Shown: piece after piece, positions 43,559 through 55,272 of the stretch
How positions within the stretch are numbered: the first letter of the stretch is position 1
Layout: every line of letters begins with the position of its first letter
DNA from: Amycolatopsis sp. NBC_01488
GTDB taxonomy: Bacteria; Actinomycetota; Actinomycetes; Mycobacteriales; Pseudonocardiaceae
Reading direction: 5' to 3'
DNA: 64,000 nucleotides
NCBI RefSeq assembly: GCF_036227105.1
Contig: NZ_CP109434.1
Location: forward strand, 2,546,001 to 2,610,000
Notes under the pieces: generated by a model
Told to the model about the DNA's origin: nothing
Databases searched by the model: none
The model's input: only the letters and a program-made list of their open reading frames with translations
Program-made: the position numbers and the translations under genes

Positions 43559-44734
43559 CTAGTCGATCGTGAACGGGTCGTACTGGATCTGGTCCAGTGC
43601 GCTGCCCGCGACCAGCATGCGCGACACCGTCGCGCGGATCATCGCCGGCGAACCGGAGACGAGGATGTCGTGGTCCGGCCAGGAGCCGTACCGCGTGATC
43701 GCCTCGGCGAGCGTGCCCTGCTCGAACCCGGGGACGTCGCCGCCGCGCTCCACCACCGGCGTCACGGTCAGCCAGGGGTTGACCGACGCGAGTGCGCGCA
43801 GTTCTTCGAGGTCGTAGAGGTCCTCACGGGCCGGGCCGCCGTAGAACAGCCACGTCTTCGGGTTCTCGCCCCACAGCGCGAGGTGGTCGAGGATCGACCG
43901 CAGCGGCGCGACGCCGGTGCCGCCGGCGACCATCAGCACGCCCCGTGACGATTCGCGGTCGACCGTCAGCCGCCCGAGTGGCGGGCCAAGCCGCCAGACG
44001 TCGCCGGGCTGCGTGTGGCTGACGATCGCCCTGGACACCCAGCCGCCGTCGATCGCGCGGACGTGGAACTCGATGCCGCCGTCCTCGCGGGGCGCGTTCG
44101 CCGGCGAGAGGTAGCGCCACAGCCGCGGCCGCTGCGGGACTTCGACGCTCACGTACTGGCCGGGGTGGTAGGGCACGGGCTGGTCGGGCACCAGCCGGAC
44201 CAGCGCGAGATCCCAGGTCAGCCGCCGGTGCTCGACCACCGTGGCCTGCCAGGACGGCGGGTTCGTGTCGGACGCGGCGGCGTCCTGCATGGCCCGCGCG
44301 GCGATGGTGAACGCCTCGGCCCAGGCCCGTTCGACCTGGGGCGTCCACTCCGGGCCGAGGTGGTTCTTGAGCGACGCGAGCAGCGCCGTGCCGACGGCTT
44401 CGTAGTGCCGGGGCACCACGCCGAACTTGCGGTGGTCGCGGCCCAGCTGGCGCAGGAACGGCGCGAGGTCGTCGGGCCGGTCCACCATCTGCACGATGTG
44501 CACCAGCGCGCGCACCAGGCGGCCGCGCTGGATCTCCATGTTGATGGGGAAGAAGTCGCGCGTGGTCGGCGCGAGCGTGAACAGCATCCCGTAGAAGAAC
44601 TGCGAGATCTCGGCGATGTAGGGCTCCGACTTCGCCCAGCTGTCGCGGATGAGCCGGACCATCGCGACGACGGCGGCGGGGGCTTCACGCGGGGCCGAGG
44701 ACCTGGGGAGCGGGCTGACCGAATCGGCTGTCAT
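43559..44734 (-). CDS. Type II flavohemoglobin-like protein, 391 aa (copy 2)
   Basis: Same architecture as copy 1: globin with FFYGMLF and proximal His in VVPRHYEAVG, FAD-binding segment RLWRYLSPA, pyridine-nucleotide motifs MVAGGTGVAP and VSGSPAMIRAT, end YDPFTID (copy 1 ends FDPFTLD). The N-terminus before the globin is Pro/Ala-rich and differs from copy 1. The 265-bp spacer before copy 1 is AT-richer and probably has its own promoter, so the copies may be regulated separately. Electron transfer to a heme-bound ligand or D-lactate-type chemistry is inferred from the mycobacterial relative. Confidence 0.88.
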   Translation of the reverse strand: MTADSVSPLPRSSAPREAPAAVVAMVRLIRDSWAKSEPYIAEISQFFYGMLFTLAPTTRDFFPINMEIQRGRLVRALVHIVQMVDRPDDLAPFLRQLGRDHRKFGVVPRHYEAVGTALLASLKNHLGPEWTPQVERAWAEAFTIAARAMQDAAASDTNPPSWQATVVEHRRLTWDLALVRLVPDQPVPYHPGQYVSVEVPQRPRLWRYLSPANAPREDGGIEFHVRAIDGGWVSRAIVSHTQPGDVWRLGPPLGRLTVDRESSRGVLMVAGGTGVAPLRSILDHLALWGENPKTWLFYGGPAREDLYDLEELRALASVNPWLTVTPVVERGGDVPGFEQGTLAEAITRYGSWPDHDILVSGSPAMIRATVSRMLVAGSALDQIQYDPFTID

Positions 44735-45003
44735 GGACGTGGGTTCGCTGGTCGGGGACGGGTGAACGGCGGCACGCGGTCAGCCACCGCCGGGACGGCG
44801 GTTCCGTGCACAGCCGCCTCCTGGGTCCGTCGTCACTGCTGCCACCTCGTCACTCGTCCGCGCCGCGCGCGCGGTCCGTCCGCAGGGTAGCCGCCAGGCA
44901 GCCTTTTGCCCGCATTGTTGCTCCGACCGGGTGTACTGCCGGCTGTCACGGCGTGGGCGACCTCACCGGGGTGATCCTTGCTCGCGCAAGCGATCGGCAA
45001 TAA
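44735..45003. other. Intergenic region between flavohemoglobin and marR genes
   Basis: The 308 bases to the MarR start hold the divergent promoters. I see no open frame with a ribosome site and no strong hairpin; the only clear element is the palindrome at 45004-45020. Confidence 0.55.
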
Positions 45004-45020
45004 ACTTGTATTACACAAGT
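45004..45020. promoter_or_regulatory. Palindromic operator before the MarR gene
   Basis: ACTTGT-ATTAC-ACAAGT, a perfect 6-bp inverted repeat with a 5-base centre, in AT-rich DNA 22 bases before the MarR start. The 17-bp size and sequence resemble MarR-family sites (TTGTA..TACAA type), so autorepression is likely. Confidence 0.7.
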
Positions 45021-45042
45021 AATGGCTGTGGCAGGAGGGCCG

Positions 45043-45528
45043 ATGGGCTTCGACGACACCGACGACGACGTCCGGGTCGAGCTCATGCGCGAGCTGAAGA
45101 CCGCGTCGCAGCTCCAGCACGCCTGGGTCATGCAGGCCTGGCAGGACCAGCCGGGGTTGCACCCGGCGGCCGCGATGCTGCTGTCGGACCTCGCGAAGAA
45201 CGGCGAAGCCAGGCCGTCCGAGCTGGCCAAGCGCCGGTTCGTCGACCTGTCGGTGGTCAGCAGGCAGATCACGCAGCTGCGGGACGCCGGGCTCGTCGAC
45301 CGCCGTCCCGCGCCCGAGGACGGCCGGGCATCCCTGGTGAGCGTGTCCGAGAAGGGCCGGTCCGAGCTCGCCCGCTGGCGGACCAACTACCTGGAGTTCA
45401 TGGAGCGGGCGCTCGGCGGCTGGGACGACGAGCGTGTCACCGACCTCACCGGACGGCTCGCCGAGATGAACGCCGACCTGCGCCGTGCTCTTGGCAGCGC
45501 CGCGTGCCTGGCCGACACGACCAAGTGA
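45043..45528 (+). CDS. MarR family transcriptional regulator, 161 aa
   Basis: Winged helix with RPSELAKRRFVDLSVVSRQI (recognition helix SVVSRQITQL) and wing RRPAPEDGRASLVSV. The first helix (ELKTASQLQHAWVMQAW) is for dimerisation. ATG 45043 has AGGAGG in front; a start at 45022 would be too close to the operator. The next gene downstream is an MFS transporter 100 bp away, a likely target along with itself. Confidence 0.9.
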   Translation: MGFDDTDDDVRVELMRELKTASQLQHAWVMQAWQDQPGLHPAAAMLLSDLAKNGEARPSELAKRRFVDLSVVSRQITQLRDAGLVDRRPAPEDGRASLVSVSEKGRSELARWRTNYLEFMERALGGWDDERVTDLTGRLAEMNADLRRALGSAACLADTTK

Positions 45529-45627
45529 CGCCTGGCGAACGGGTAACACCGGGAGTTGCATTTTGCACGCCGGAATGTGTCCGTTCGGGCCTGACTTGGC
45601 GGCGCGCCACAGGGTTAACGTCGATAG

Positions 45628-46815
45628 GTGACGCGTAGCCGGGTCGCACTGCTGTGCGCGCTGGGGATCGACAACTTCGGCTCAGGTCTCTTCCTCCCGT
45701 TGGCACTGGTCTACGTGACACAGGTGATCGGCGTGCCGCTCGCGATGGCGGGCACAGCTGTCACGCTCGGTACCGTCGGCGGCCTCGCCGTGCCGCCGCT
45801 GGCCGGCCGGCTCGTCGACCGCGTCGGGCCGCGGGCCGTCGTCGTCGGGGCCCAGCTGCTGCAGGCCGCCGGCGCGGGCGCGTACCTGCTCGCCGACGCC
45901 GCCGGCGCGGTCGTGGGCGCCGCGGTCCTGCTCGCCACCGGGCAGCAGCTGTTCTACAGCTCCCTGTTCGTGCTCATCGCCGACGTCGCGGGCGACGTCC
46001 CGAAGGATCGGCCGTTCGCCGAGGTGGGGATGGTGCGGGCCGGCTGCTTCGGCCTCGGCGGGCTCGTCGCGGGCGCGCTGCTGACCTGGCTGGGCGCGGA
46101 CGGCTACCGGATCGCGCTCCTCCTCGACGCCGCGACGTTCGTCGTGGCCGCGTCGATCCTCGCCCTGTTCGTCCAGCTCGCGCGGCCGCACAAGCAGCAC
46201 TGCGAACGCTCGGTCAAGGTGCTGCGCGACCGGCCGTACCTCGCGTTGATCCTGTTCAGCGGGCTCTTCGGGCTCTCGCTCGAGTTCTTCCTGATCGGCA
46301 CGCCGGTCTTCGTGTTCGACCGGCTGCACGGCCCGGCCTGGCTGCCCGGCGCGATCCTTGCGCTGCTGACCGTATTGACGAGCGTCGGCGGCACGCTCGC
46401 GCTGCGGCTCACCGCCCGGCTGACCCGGATCACGGCGATGCGCGCGGGCTCGGCGCTGTTCGCGGCGTGGTGCGTGATCAGCCTCGGCGTGCTCCTCGTG
46501 CCCGACGGCTGGCGCGTGGTGTACCTCCTGGCGTCGACGCTGGTGTTCGCCGCCGGCGATCTCGTCTTCGGCCCGCGTTCGGGTGCACTGGCCGAAGCCG
46601 CGGCACCTCCGGTGGCTCGCGGGCGTTATCTCGCTGCGTACCAGTACGCGTTCACCATGGCGCAGGTGCTCGCGCCCGCCGTGGTGGCGTTGTTCTCGGT
46701 CGCCGACTGGTTACCCTGGGTGCTGGTCGGGGCGTGTGCCGGCGTCGCCGTGGCCGGGCTCGGGATGCTCGGGTCGCGGTTGCCGGCGGACGCCGTCGCA
46801 CCCGGTCAGAGTTGA
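45628..46815 (+). CDS. MFS transporter, 12-helix, 395 aa
   Basis: Inner-membrane transporter with twelve predicted helices. The helix 2-3 loop has AGRLVDRVGPRAVVV, the DRxGxR form of motif A. A central cytosolic loop (ARPHKQHCERSVKVLRDRP) separates the halves. It resembles small-molecule exporters of the MdtH/YfcJ-like type; the substrate is unknown. The start is GTG 45628. The HspR-type box for clpB overlaps its last codons, so the clpB promoter begins inside this gene. Confidence 0.85.
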   Translation: MTRSRVALLCALGIDNFGSGLFLPLALVYVTQVIGVPLAMAGTAVTLGTVGGLAVPPLAGRLVDRVGPRAVVVGAQLLQAAGAGAYLLADAAGAVVGAAVLLATGQQLFYSSLFVLIADVAGDVPKDRPFAEVGMVRAGCFGLGGLVAGALLTWLGADGYRIALLLDAATFVVAASILALFVQLARPHKQHCERSVKVLRDRPYLALILFSGLFGLSLEFFLIGTPVFVFDRLHGPAWLPGAILALLTVLTSVGGTLALRLTARLTRITAMRAGSALFAAWCVISLGVLLVPDGWRVVYLLASTLVFAAGDLVFGPRSGALAEAAAPPVARGRYLAAYQYAFTMAQVLAPAVVALFSVADWLPWVLVGACAGVAVAGLGMLGSRLPADAVAPGQS

Positions 46816-46831
46816 GCGGAACAGACTCAAG
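46811..46831 (+). promoter_or_regulatory. HAIR operator (HspR site) before clpB
   Basis: GTTGAGC-N7-ACTCAAG, two bases off the consensus CTTGAGT-N7-ACTCAAG, begins in the stop of the MFS gene. A possible -10 GATAGT (46847-46852) follows. clpB is a known HspR target in Streptomyces, and hspR is 7 kb away. Confidence 0.85.
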
Positions 46832-46911
46832 TTTTCCTGCGTTGAGGATAGTGTCAGGTCTCGGTCAGGCCTGTCACCTGGACTTTTGGTGTATCGAGCA
46901 TGAGGTGAGGG

Positions 46912-49506
<2,595 letters not shown>

Positions 49507-49520
49507 CCCGCAGGGTCATC

Positions 49521-49561
49521 AGGGGCACCTTCATGGTCTTCACGTCCATGGGGGTGCCCCT
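49521..49561 (+). terminator. Terminator after clpB
   Basis: AGGGGCACCTTCATGG (49521-49536) pairs with CCATGGGGGTGCCCCT (49546-49561), the two unlike positions being G-T wobbles. It starts 15 bases after the clpB stop. The CATGAAGGTGCCCCT-like arm may belong to a dispersed hairpin family (inference). Confidence 0.75.
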
Positions 49562-49699
49562 CATGGCGCTTCGCGGGCGTCCACAGTGGTGGTTCGTGAC
49601 GATTTGTCGACCCGGGCGCGGGGAAATGGTCCGAACGGGCCCGGCGACACGGGTACCGGCGATCATCTCTTCGGCGTAGCAGGCGATACCCTGCACGTC

Positions 49700-50458
49700 G
49701 TGGGTATTCCGGCGTGGATCTGGTTCGTCATCGCGGCCGTCGCCCTGGTGGCGGGCCTCGGGCTGCTCGCGGCCGACCGGGCGAAGGAGGGCTCGCGCAA
49801 CCGCGAGCGCATGCGCTGGGCGCAGTTGCGCGGCTGGCAGTTCGTCGAAGAGGACGAACGGCTGCCGCAGCAGTGGGCAGGCGGCGCCATCGGCTACTTC
49901 GGCGCGGACGCCGCCGTGAACGTCGTCGCGGGCTCGACCTTCACCTCCGACGGCCGCCGTCCCGTGTTCATCTTCGACATCGAGTCCGAGGGGCAGATCC
50001 CGGCGGTCGTCGTCGCCGTGCGCTGCAACAAGAAGCACCGGATCCCGATCGAGATGTGGCTGTCCAGCGTGCCGTTCCAGCGCGCCGACATGCCCGAGAT
50101 GCTCGGCCCGATCGGCTCGCGCTACGCCTTCGCCGACGACGCCGACGGCGCTCGCGCGGTGATCACCCAGGAGCTCGTCGACGCCGCGGACCAGCTCGGC
50201 GGCGACGTCGGCGTGGCCTGGCTCGAGAACGAGTGGGTGCTCGCCAGCGTGGCCCCGACCGCGGGCCCGTCGCGCCTCGAGCGGCTGCTGCGCGACCTCG
50301 GCGAGATCGCGGACATCGTCGACCCGTTCGACGAGGACTACGACGCGGGCCGCCACCAGGCGAGCGCGCCGATCCCGTCCACCGGCGGCAACCCGCCGAC
50401 CCCGGCCGCCGGGACGCCGGTCCAGCAGCCGCCCGCGGACCCGTCGACGCAGGACTAG
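49700..50458 (+). CDS. Membrane-anchored hypothetical protein, 252 aa
   Basis: I recognise no named domain. An N-terminal membrane helix (residues about 3-23, IPAWIWFVIAAVALVAGLGLL) is followed by a basic turn and a soluble globular part (WAQLRGWQFVEEDERLP, later FIFDIES and FADDADGARAVITQEL). The end is a Pro/Thr-rich tail (about 225-252). GTG 49700 starts it. A -10-like GATACC lies 11-16 bases upstream and no ribosome site is seen, so the mRNA may be leaderless. It converges with the next gene, the two ends overlapping by 4 bases. Confidence 0.78.
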   Translation: MGIPAWIWFVIAAVALVAGLGLLAADRAKEGSRNRERMRWAQLRGWQFVEEDERLPQQWAGGAIGYFGADAAVNVVAGSTFTSDGRRPVFIFDIESEGQIPAVVVAVRCNKKHRIPIEMWLSSVPFQRADMPEMLGPIGSRYAFADDADGARAVITQELVDAADQLGGDVGVAWLENEWVLASVAPTAGPSRLERLLRDLGEIADIVDPFDEDYDAGRHQASAPIPSTGGNPPTPAAGTPVQQPPADPSTQD

Positions 50459-51084
50459 AAGTCGAGGACCGGCTGGTCCAGCACGCTCGCCGACACCGAC
50501 TGGTGCTGGTCGAGGGTGCCGCGCACCGACGTGGTCACGCCGTTTTCGACGTGCACCACGTGGTCGACGTCGAAGGTGCCGCTGATCGAGTTCACCGCGC
50601 CCGAGCCCGCGCTCTGGGTCGTCCTCAGCACTCCTGACGCCGGGCCCAGCCCGCCGCCGAGCTCGTGCTCCTGGCCGACGCCGAGCCTGCCGGTCACGTG
50701 CTGGGCGGACGTCGCGCCGATCGCGCCGAGCCCGCCCAGGTCCACGCCCTGCCCCGACGAGCGGTGCACTCCGAGGTCGCCGGTGAAGCCGCCCGAGCCG
50801 GGGTCGACCCGCTCGGCGTTCTCGGTGAGCACGTCGGCGTCACCCGGGAGCCAGACGCCGGTGTGGCGGGTCTCGGCGACGCCGTGGGTCAGCCGCTGCT
50901 CGCCGTTCGTCGCCACCGCCGTCGAACCGAGGCGGAGGTCGTGGTGGTCCGAACCCACCGGCAGGGCGATCCCGGCCGGGGTGGCGAACGCCGCCGCGGG
51001 GGCCGCGAACAAGAGGGCCACGGGTGCCGCGCCGGCGGCGATCTTGGGCACGAAGCCGCTTTTGCGCCTGCTGTGCTTACCCAT
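50455..51084 (-). CDS. Exported hypothetical protein, 209 aa
   Basis: Signal peptide: basic MGKHSRRKSG, hydrophobic core, cleavage near AFATPAG (about residue 40). The mature part is Gly/Val/Ser/Thr-rich with many short polar strands (STAVATNGEQRLTHGV, SVRGTLDQHQSVSAS) and no Cys, suggesting an all-beta secreted protein. No family is recognised. ATG 51084 is set by the signal peptide. Divergent from the SDR gene over 70 bp. Confidence 0.75.
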   Translation of the reverse strand: MGKHSRRKSGFVPKIAAGAAPVALLFAAPAAAFATPAGIALPVGSDHHDLRLGSTAVATNGEQRLTHGVAETRHTGVWLPGDADVLTENAERVDPGSGGFTGDLGVHRSSGQGVDLGGLGAIGATSAQHVTGRLGVGQEHELGGGLGPASGVLRTTQSAGSGAVNSISGTFDVDHVVHVENGVTTSVRGTLDQHQSVSASVLDQPVLDF

Positions 51085-51154
51085 GCGCGGACGATAACCC
51101 GAGGCCGAAACGGCTGCACCCGGAGGCCCTGACCTGTGGGTATCGTTCACCCAC

Positions 51155-51988
51155 ATGACCACCACCAACTTCTTTGCCGGGGGTCCGGGTGGCGGAGCCC
51201 CCGGCCAGGGGCGAAGTCCCGGACGTCACACCGCCGTGATCACCGGAGCCACCGCGGGCATCGGCGCGCAGTTCGCGCGCACGCTCGCCGCCGAGAAGTA
51301 CGACCTGGTGCTCGTCGCCCGCGACACCGCGCGCCTGGAGGCCTACGCCGCTGAGCTGCGGGAAAAGCACGGTGTCGGCGTCGAGGTGCTCGCCGCCGAT
51401 CTGTCCGAAGTGGACGGACGAGCGGCGGTCGAGGAGCGGCTCGCCGCCGGTCCGGTCGACCTGCTGGTGAACAACGCCGGGTTCGGGCTGAACGGCGACT
51501 TCTGGACGATCCCGCCGGACGCGCTGCAGCGCCAGCTCGACGTCAACGTCACGGCCGTGCTGCGGCTGACCAGGGCCGTGCTGCCCGGCATGATCCAGCG
51601 CGGTCACGGCGAGATCATCCAGGTCAGCAGTGTCGCGGGCTTCTTCAGCGGTCGCGGCTCGACGTACACCGCGAGCAAGAACTGGGTCACGTCGTTCACC
51701 GAAGGCATCGCCGCGTCGCTGCCGAAGGGTGTCCGGATGATGGCGCTGTGCCCCGGTTTCACCGCGACCGAGTTCCACCAGCGGGCCGGTATCGGGAAGC
51801 CCGGCCCGAAAATCGCCTGGCTGGGTGTCGAACAGGTGGTCGGCGAGGCGCTGGCGGACCTGCGGCGCGGCAAGGTGATCTCGGTGCCGAGCCTGCAGTA
51901 CAAGGCCGTCGTCGCGATCGGCGGGTTGCTGCCGCGCGCCGTGCTGCGCCGGATCAGTGGCGGCTTCGGCGGCAAGGGCCGCACCTGA
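51155..51988 (+). CDS. Short-chain dehydrogenase/reductase, 277 aa
   Basis: Classical SDR: cofactor motif TGATAGIG (about 30-37), ARDTARL after strand 2 (NADPH preference), NNAGFG, catalytic Ser in QVSSVAG and the YxxxK pair in STYTASKNW. The Gly-rich N-terminal 24 residues ([18 protein letters not shown]) are extra to the family and probably flexible. The substrate is unknown; it resembles DltE/YqjQ-type reductases. It is monocistronic, 75 bp before the ABC transporter. Confidence 0.87.
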   Translation: MTTTNFFAGGPGGGAPGQGRSPGRHTAVITGATAGIGAQFARTLAAEKYDLVLVARDTARLEAYAAELREKHGVGVEVLAADLSEVDGRAAVEERLAAGPVDLLVNNAGFGLNGDFWTIPPDALQRQLDVNVTAVLRLTRAVLPGMIQRGHGEIIQVSSVAGFFSGRGSTYTASKNWVTSFTEGIAASLPKGVRMMALCPGFTATEFHQRAGIGKPGPKIAWLGVEQVVGEALADLRRGKVISVPSLQYKAVVAIGGLLPRAVLRRISGGFGGKGRT

Positions 51989-52063
51989 GTAGGGCTGTCC
52001 CTACCTGGAAGACGCGCGTGCGCACCAGGGTGACCGGGGTGTCGCCTCAATAGCGTTTTCCCC

Positions 52064-52798
52064 ATGACGAATGAGGCGGTTCGGCTCGAGGCCGTGCGCA
52101 AGGAGTACGACGGCGTGGTCGCGCTGGACGGGGTCTCGATCTCGTTCCCGCGCGGCGGGTTCACCGCGGTGATGGGCCCGTCCGGGTCGGGCAAGAGCAC
52201 GTTCCTGCACTGCGCGGCGGGCCTCGACCGGCCGACGTCGGGCCGCGTCGTGCTCGACGGCCAGGACCTCGACCGCAAGAGCGAGACGTACCTGACGAAG
52301 CTGCGCCGCGACCGCGTCGGCTTCGTCTTCCAGGCGTTCAACCTGCTCCCGGCGCTGACGGTCGAGCAGAACGTCGTGCTGCCGCTGCAACTCGCCGGCA
52401 AGCGCCCGGACAAGCGGCTCGTCGCGCGGATCCTCGCGCACGTCGGCCTCGACGGGCGCCGCAAGCACCTGCCCGGTCAGCTGTCCGGCGGCCAGCAGCA
52501 GCGCGTCGCGATCGCGCGGGCGCTGGTCACCGACCCGGCCGTCCTCTTCGCCGACGAGCCGACCGGCGCACTCGACACCCGCACCGCCGCCGACGTGCTC
52601 GGCCTGCTGCGCGAGTCCGTCCGGGCGTCCGGCCAGACGGTGATCATGGTGACGCACGACCCGGTCGCCGCGTCCTACGCCGACGAGGTCGTCTTCCTGG
52701 CCGACGGCCGGATCGCCGGACGGCTGGTCCGGCCGACCGCCGAAGCCGTCGCCGAGCGGATGACCCGTCTCGGCGCGTGGGACCGGTTGGCGGTGTGA
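52064..52798 (+). CDS. ABC transporter ATP-binding protein, MacB/LolD type, 244 aa
   Basis: Nucleotide-binding subunit: Walker A MGPSGSGKST, Q-loop FVFQAFNLLPALT, signature LSGGQQQRVAIARAL, Walker B VLFADEPTGALD and H-loop VTHDPV. This LolD/MacB-like form works with FtsX-type permeases that move or release substrates at the outer face of the membrane rather than import. It overlaps the permease gene by one base (TGATG), so one transporter is made from both. Confidence 0.92.
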   Translation: MTNEAVRLEAVRKEYDGVVALDGVSISFPRGGFTAVMGPSGSGKSTFLHCAAGLDRPTSGRVVLDGQDLDRKSETYLTKLRRDRVGFVFQAFNLLPALTVEQNVVLPLQLAGKRPDKRLVARILAHVGLDGRRKHLPGQLSGGQQQRVAIARALVTDPAVLFADEPTGALDTRTAADVLGLLRESVRASGQTVIMVTHDPVAASYADEVVFLADGRIAGRLVRPTAEAVAERMTRLGAWDRLAV

Positions 52799-55245
52799 TG
52801 TTCAAGCTCGCGATGCGGACGCTGCGCCTGCGCAAAGGCGGCTTCCTGGCGACGTTCGTCGCCGTGTTCTTCGGCGCGCTGATCGTCTCGGCGTGCGGTG
52901 GCCTGATGGAGACGGGCATCCGGTCCGAGACGCCGGTGCAGCGGCTGGCCGCGGCGCCGATCGTCGTCGGCGGGCAGCAAACGCTTGCGGTGCCGGAAGA
53001 AGACCCGGCGACCGCCGATCCCGAGGACAAGCACAAGGTCAAGAACGCGACCCTGCCCGAGCGCGTCCGCGTCGACGCGTCTTTGGCCGACCGCCTGCGC
53101 GCGGTCCCGGGCGTCACGAACGTCGTCGGCGAGGTCAGCTTCGCGGCGCAGGCCGGGGCGTTGAGCGCGCTGGGGCATGCCTGGGACTCCGCCGCGCTGA
53201 CGCCGTACGCGTTGACAGGCGAAGCGCCGAAGCCGGGTGAAGTGGTCGTTGACGCCGACATGGGGATCGCCGTCGGGACCACTCTGCCCGTCGCGGCGCA
53301 CGGCACCATCGGTCAGTACCGCGTGTCCGGCATCGCGAAGGCGCCCCAGTCCATGCGGGACTCCGCGCTGTTCTTCTCCGCTTCGGACGCGGAAAAGCTC
53401 TCCGGGCACCCGGGCCAGTTCGACGCCATCGGCGTCTTCGGCGGTGACGTCGACGCGGTGGCGGCGGCCGTCGGCGACGCCGGGGTCGTGACGACCGGCG
53501 TCGACCGCGGTCTCCTCGAGTTCCCCGAGGTGGGCAAGAGCGGCGAGGACCTCATCGTGCTGGCCGCCGTCTCGGGCGGGCTGTCGGCGACGGTCATGGT
53601 GTTCGTGGTCGCGGGCACGCTCACGCTGTCGACCCAGCAGCGTCAGCGCGAGCTCGCGCTGCTGCGCGCGATCGGCACGACCCCGCGGCAGCTGCGGCGG
53701 ATGGTCCTCGGCGAGGCGCTGGTCGTCGGCGTGCTGGCGGTGGCCGTCGCGGTCGTGCTCGGCCCGGTGCTCGGGGACTGGCTGTTCGGCGAGCTGGCGG
53801 CCAACCACGTCGTGCCGGACGTCCTGCGGTTCGAGCAGGGCTGGCTCCCGGCGACGGTCGCCGCGGGCGCGTCGCTGCTGGCCGTCGTCGCCGCTTCGTT
53901 CGTCGCCGGCCGTCGTGCCTCGAAGGTCCGGCCGACCGAAGCGCTGGCCGAAGCCGCCGTCGAACGACGCTGGCTGACGCCGATCCGGCTGATCACCGCG
54001 ATCCTGTGCTTCGCGGGCGGGACGGCACTGGTGATCGTCACGGTCGCCGTGATGGCCGGCCCGGTCGCGGCCAGCACGGCCGGCCCCGCGGTGATGCTGT
54101 GGGCGTTCGGGTTCGCGGCGATCAGCCCCGGCGTCACCAAGGTGACGGCGATGCTGCTGCGCTGGCCGGTCCAGGCGGTCAGCGGCGTCACCGGCCGGGT
54201 CGCGCTGCTCAACACCCGCGTCGGTGCGGTGCGGACGGCCGGCGCGGTCACCCCGATCATGCTCGCGGTCGGCATCGCGACCGCCAACATCTACCTGCAG
54301 ACCACCCAGGAAGCCGTCTCGAACCAGGCGTACACCGAGGACCTGCGCGCGGACGCGGTCGTCGCCGGGCCGGACGGGCTGGACAGTTCGGTGCTGGGGC
54401 GCGTGCGCTCGGCGCCGGGCGTCGCCGGTGCGTCGGAGTACGTCACCAGCACGGTGTTCGTCGAGAAGCCGTTCGATTCGACCCACGACGAAGACGGCTG
54501 GCCCGCGCTCGGCGTCAGCGAGCTGAGCGGGAACGCCGTCGAGGTGCCGGACACGCTCGGCCGTCACGTCGGCGACACGCTGTCGCTGCGGCTCGGCGAC
54601 GGCGCGCCGGTGGACGTGCGGGTGTCCGCCGTCGTGAGCCAGCGCGCCGGGTTCGAACGGCTTGTGCTGCCCGCGTCGCTGCTGGCCCCGCACACGACGC
54701 TCGGACTGGCGCCGCAGCTGCTGGTGCGGGCGGCTCCCGGCGTCGACACGGCGACGCTGACTTCGCGCCTTCGCGAGGCGACAGCGGGGTTGCCGGTGGC
54801 TGTCGGTGATCGGGACGCGCTGATCGCGGCGCACGCGAAGGGCAACGAGATCGGCGCGTGGGTCAACTACCTGCTCGTCGGGATGATCATCGCGTATACG
54901 GTGATCTCCGTGGTGAACACGCTGGTGATGGCCACGGCCAAGCGGCGGCGCGAGTTCGGGCTGCAGCGGCTGAGCGGGTTCACCCGCGGCCAGGTGCTCC
55001 GGATGGCCGGTGTCGAAGGCGGGTTGATCGCGGCCATCGCCGTGCTGCTCGGGACGCTCGTCTCGGCGGGCGCGATCGTGCCGTTCTGCCTGGTGGTGAG
55101 CGGATCGGTGCTGCCGTCCGGGCCACTGGCGAGCTACCTGGTGGTGCTCGCGATCGCCGTGGTGCTTTCGCTCGTCGCGATCCTCGTCCCGGCCTGGGCA
55201 GCGACGCGCGGGCGTGCGGTCGACGCCACATCCATCGGGGAGTGA
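52798..55245 (+). CDS. FtsX-type ABC transporter permease, 815 aa
   Basis: Large permease with duplicated MacB/FtsX architecture: an N-terminal helix and extracellular domain (about 40-245), three helices with the FtsX core ending RRASKVRPTEAL (about 250-390), further helices, a second extracellular domain (about 500-690) and three final helices ending ATRGRAVDATSIGE. Such transporters export lipids, peptides or antibiotics, or signal to two-component systems. ATG 52798 shares a base with the upstream stop. No sensor kinase is next to it. The substrate is unknown. Confidence 0.9.
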   Translation: MFKLAMRTLRLRKGGFLATFVAVFFGALIVSACGGLMETGIRSETPVQRLAAAPIVVGGQQTLAVPEEDPATADPEDKHKVKNATLPERVRVDASLADRLRAVPGVTNVVGEVSFAAQAGALSALGHAWDSAALTPYALTGEAPKPGEVVVDADMGIAVGTTLPVAAHGTIGQYRVSGIAKAPQSMRDSALFFSASDAEKLSGHPGQFDAIGVFGGDVDAVAAAVGDAGVVTTGVDRGLLEFPEVGKSGEDLIVLAAVSGGLSATVMVFVVAGTLTLSTQQRQRELALLRAIGTTPRQLRRMVLGEALVVGVLAVAVAVVLGPVLGDWLFGELAANHVVPDVLRFEQGWLPATVAAGASLLAVVAASFVAGRRASKVRPTEALAEAAVERRWLTPIRLITAILCFAGGTALVIVTVAVMAGPVAASTAGPAVMLWAFGFAAISPGVTKVTAMLLRWPVQAVSGVTGRVALLNTRVGAVRTAGAVTPIMLAVGIATANIYLQTTQEAVSNQAYTEDLRADAVVAGPDGLDSSVLGRVRSAPGVAGASEYVTSTVFVEKPFDSTHDEDGWPALGVSELSGNAVEVPDTLGRHVGDTLSLRLGDGAPVDVRVSAVVSQRAGFERLVLPASLLAPHTTLGLAPQLLVRAAPGVDTATLTSRLREATAGLPVAVGDRDALIAAHAKGNEIGAWVNYLLVGMIIAYTVISVVNTLVMATAKRRREFGLQRLSGFTRGQVLRMAGVEGGLIAAIAVLLGTLVSAGAIVPFCLVVSGSVLPSGPLASYLVVLAIAVVLSLVAILVPAWAATRGRAVDATSIGE

Positions 55246-55272
55246 GAACGGCCGTGTGTAAGACTCTCGGCC

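Noticed and set aside
49521..49561. The clpB 3' hairpin as a mobile REP-like element
   Set aside because: Only one copy seen in the window; kept as a terminator.
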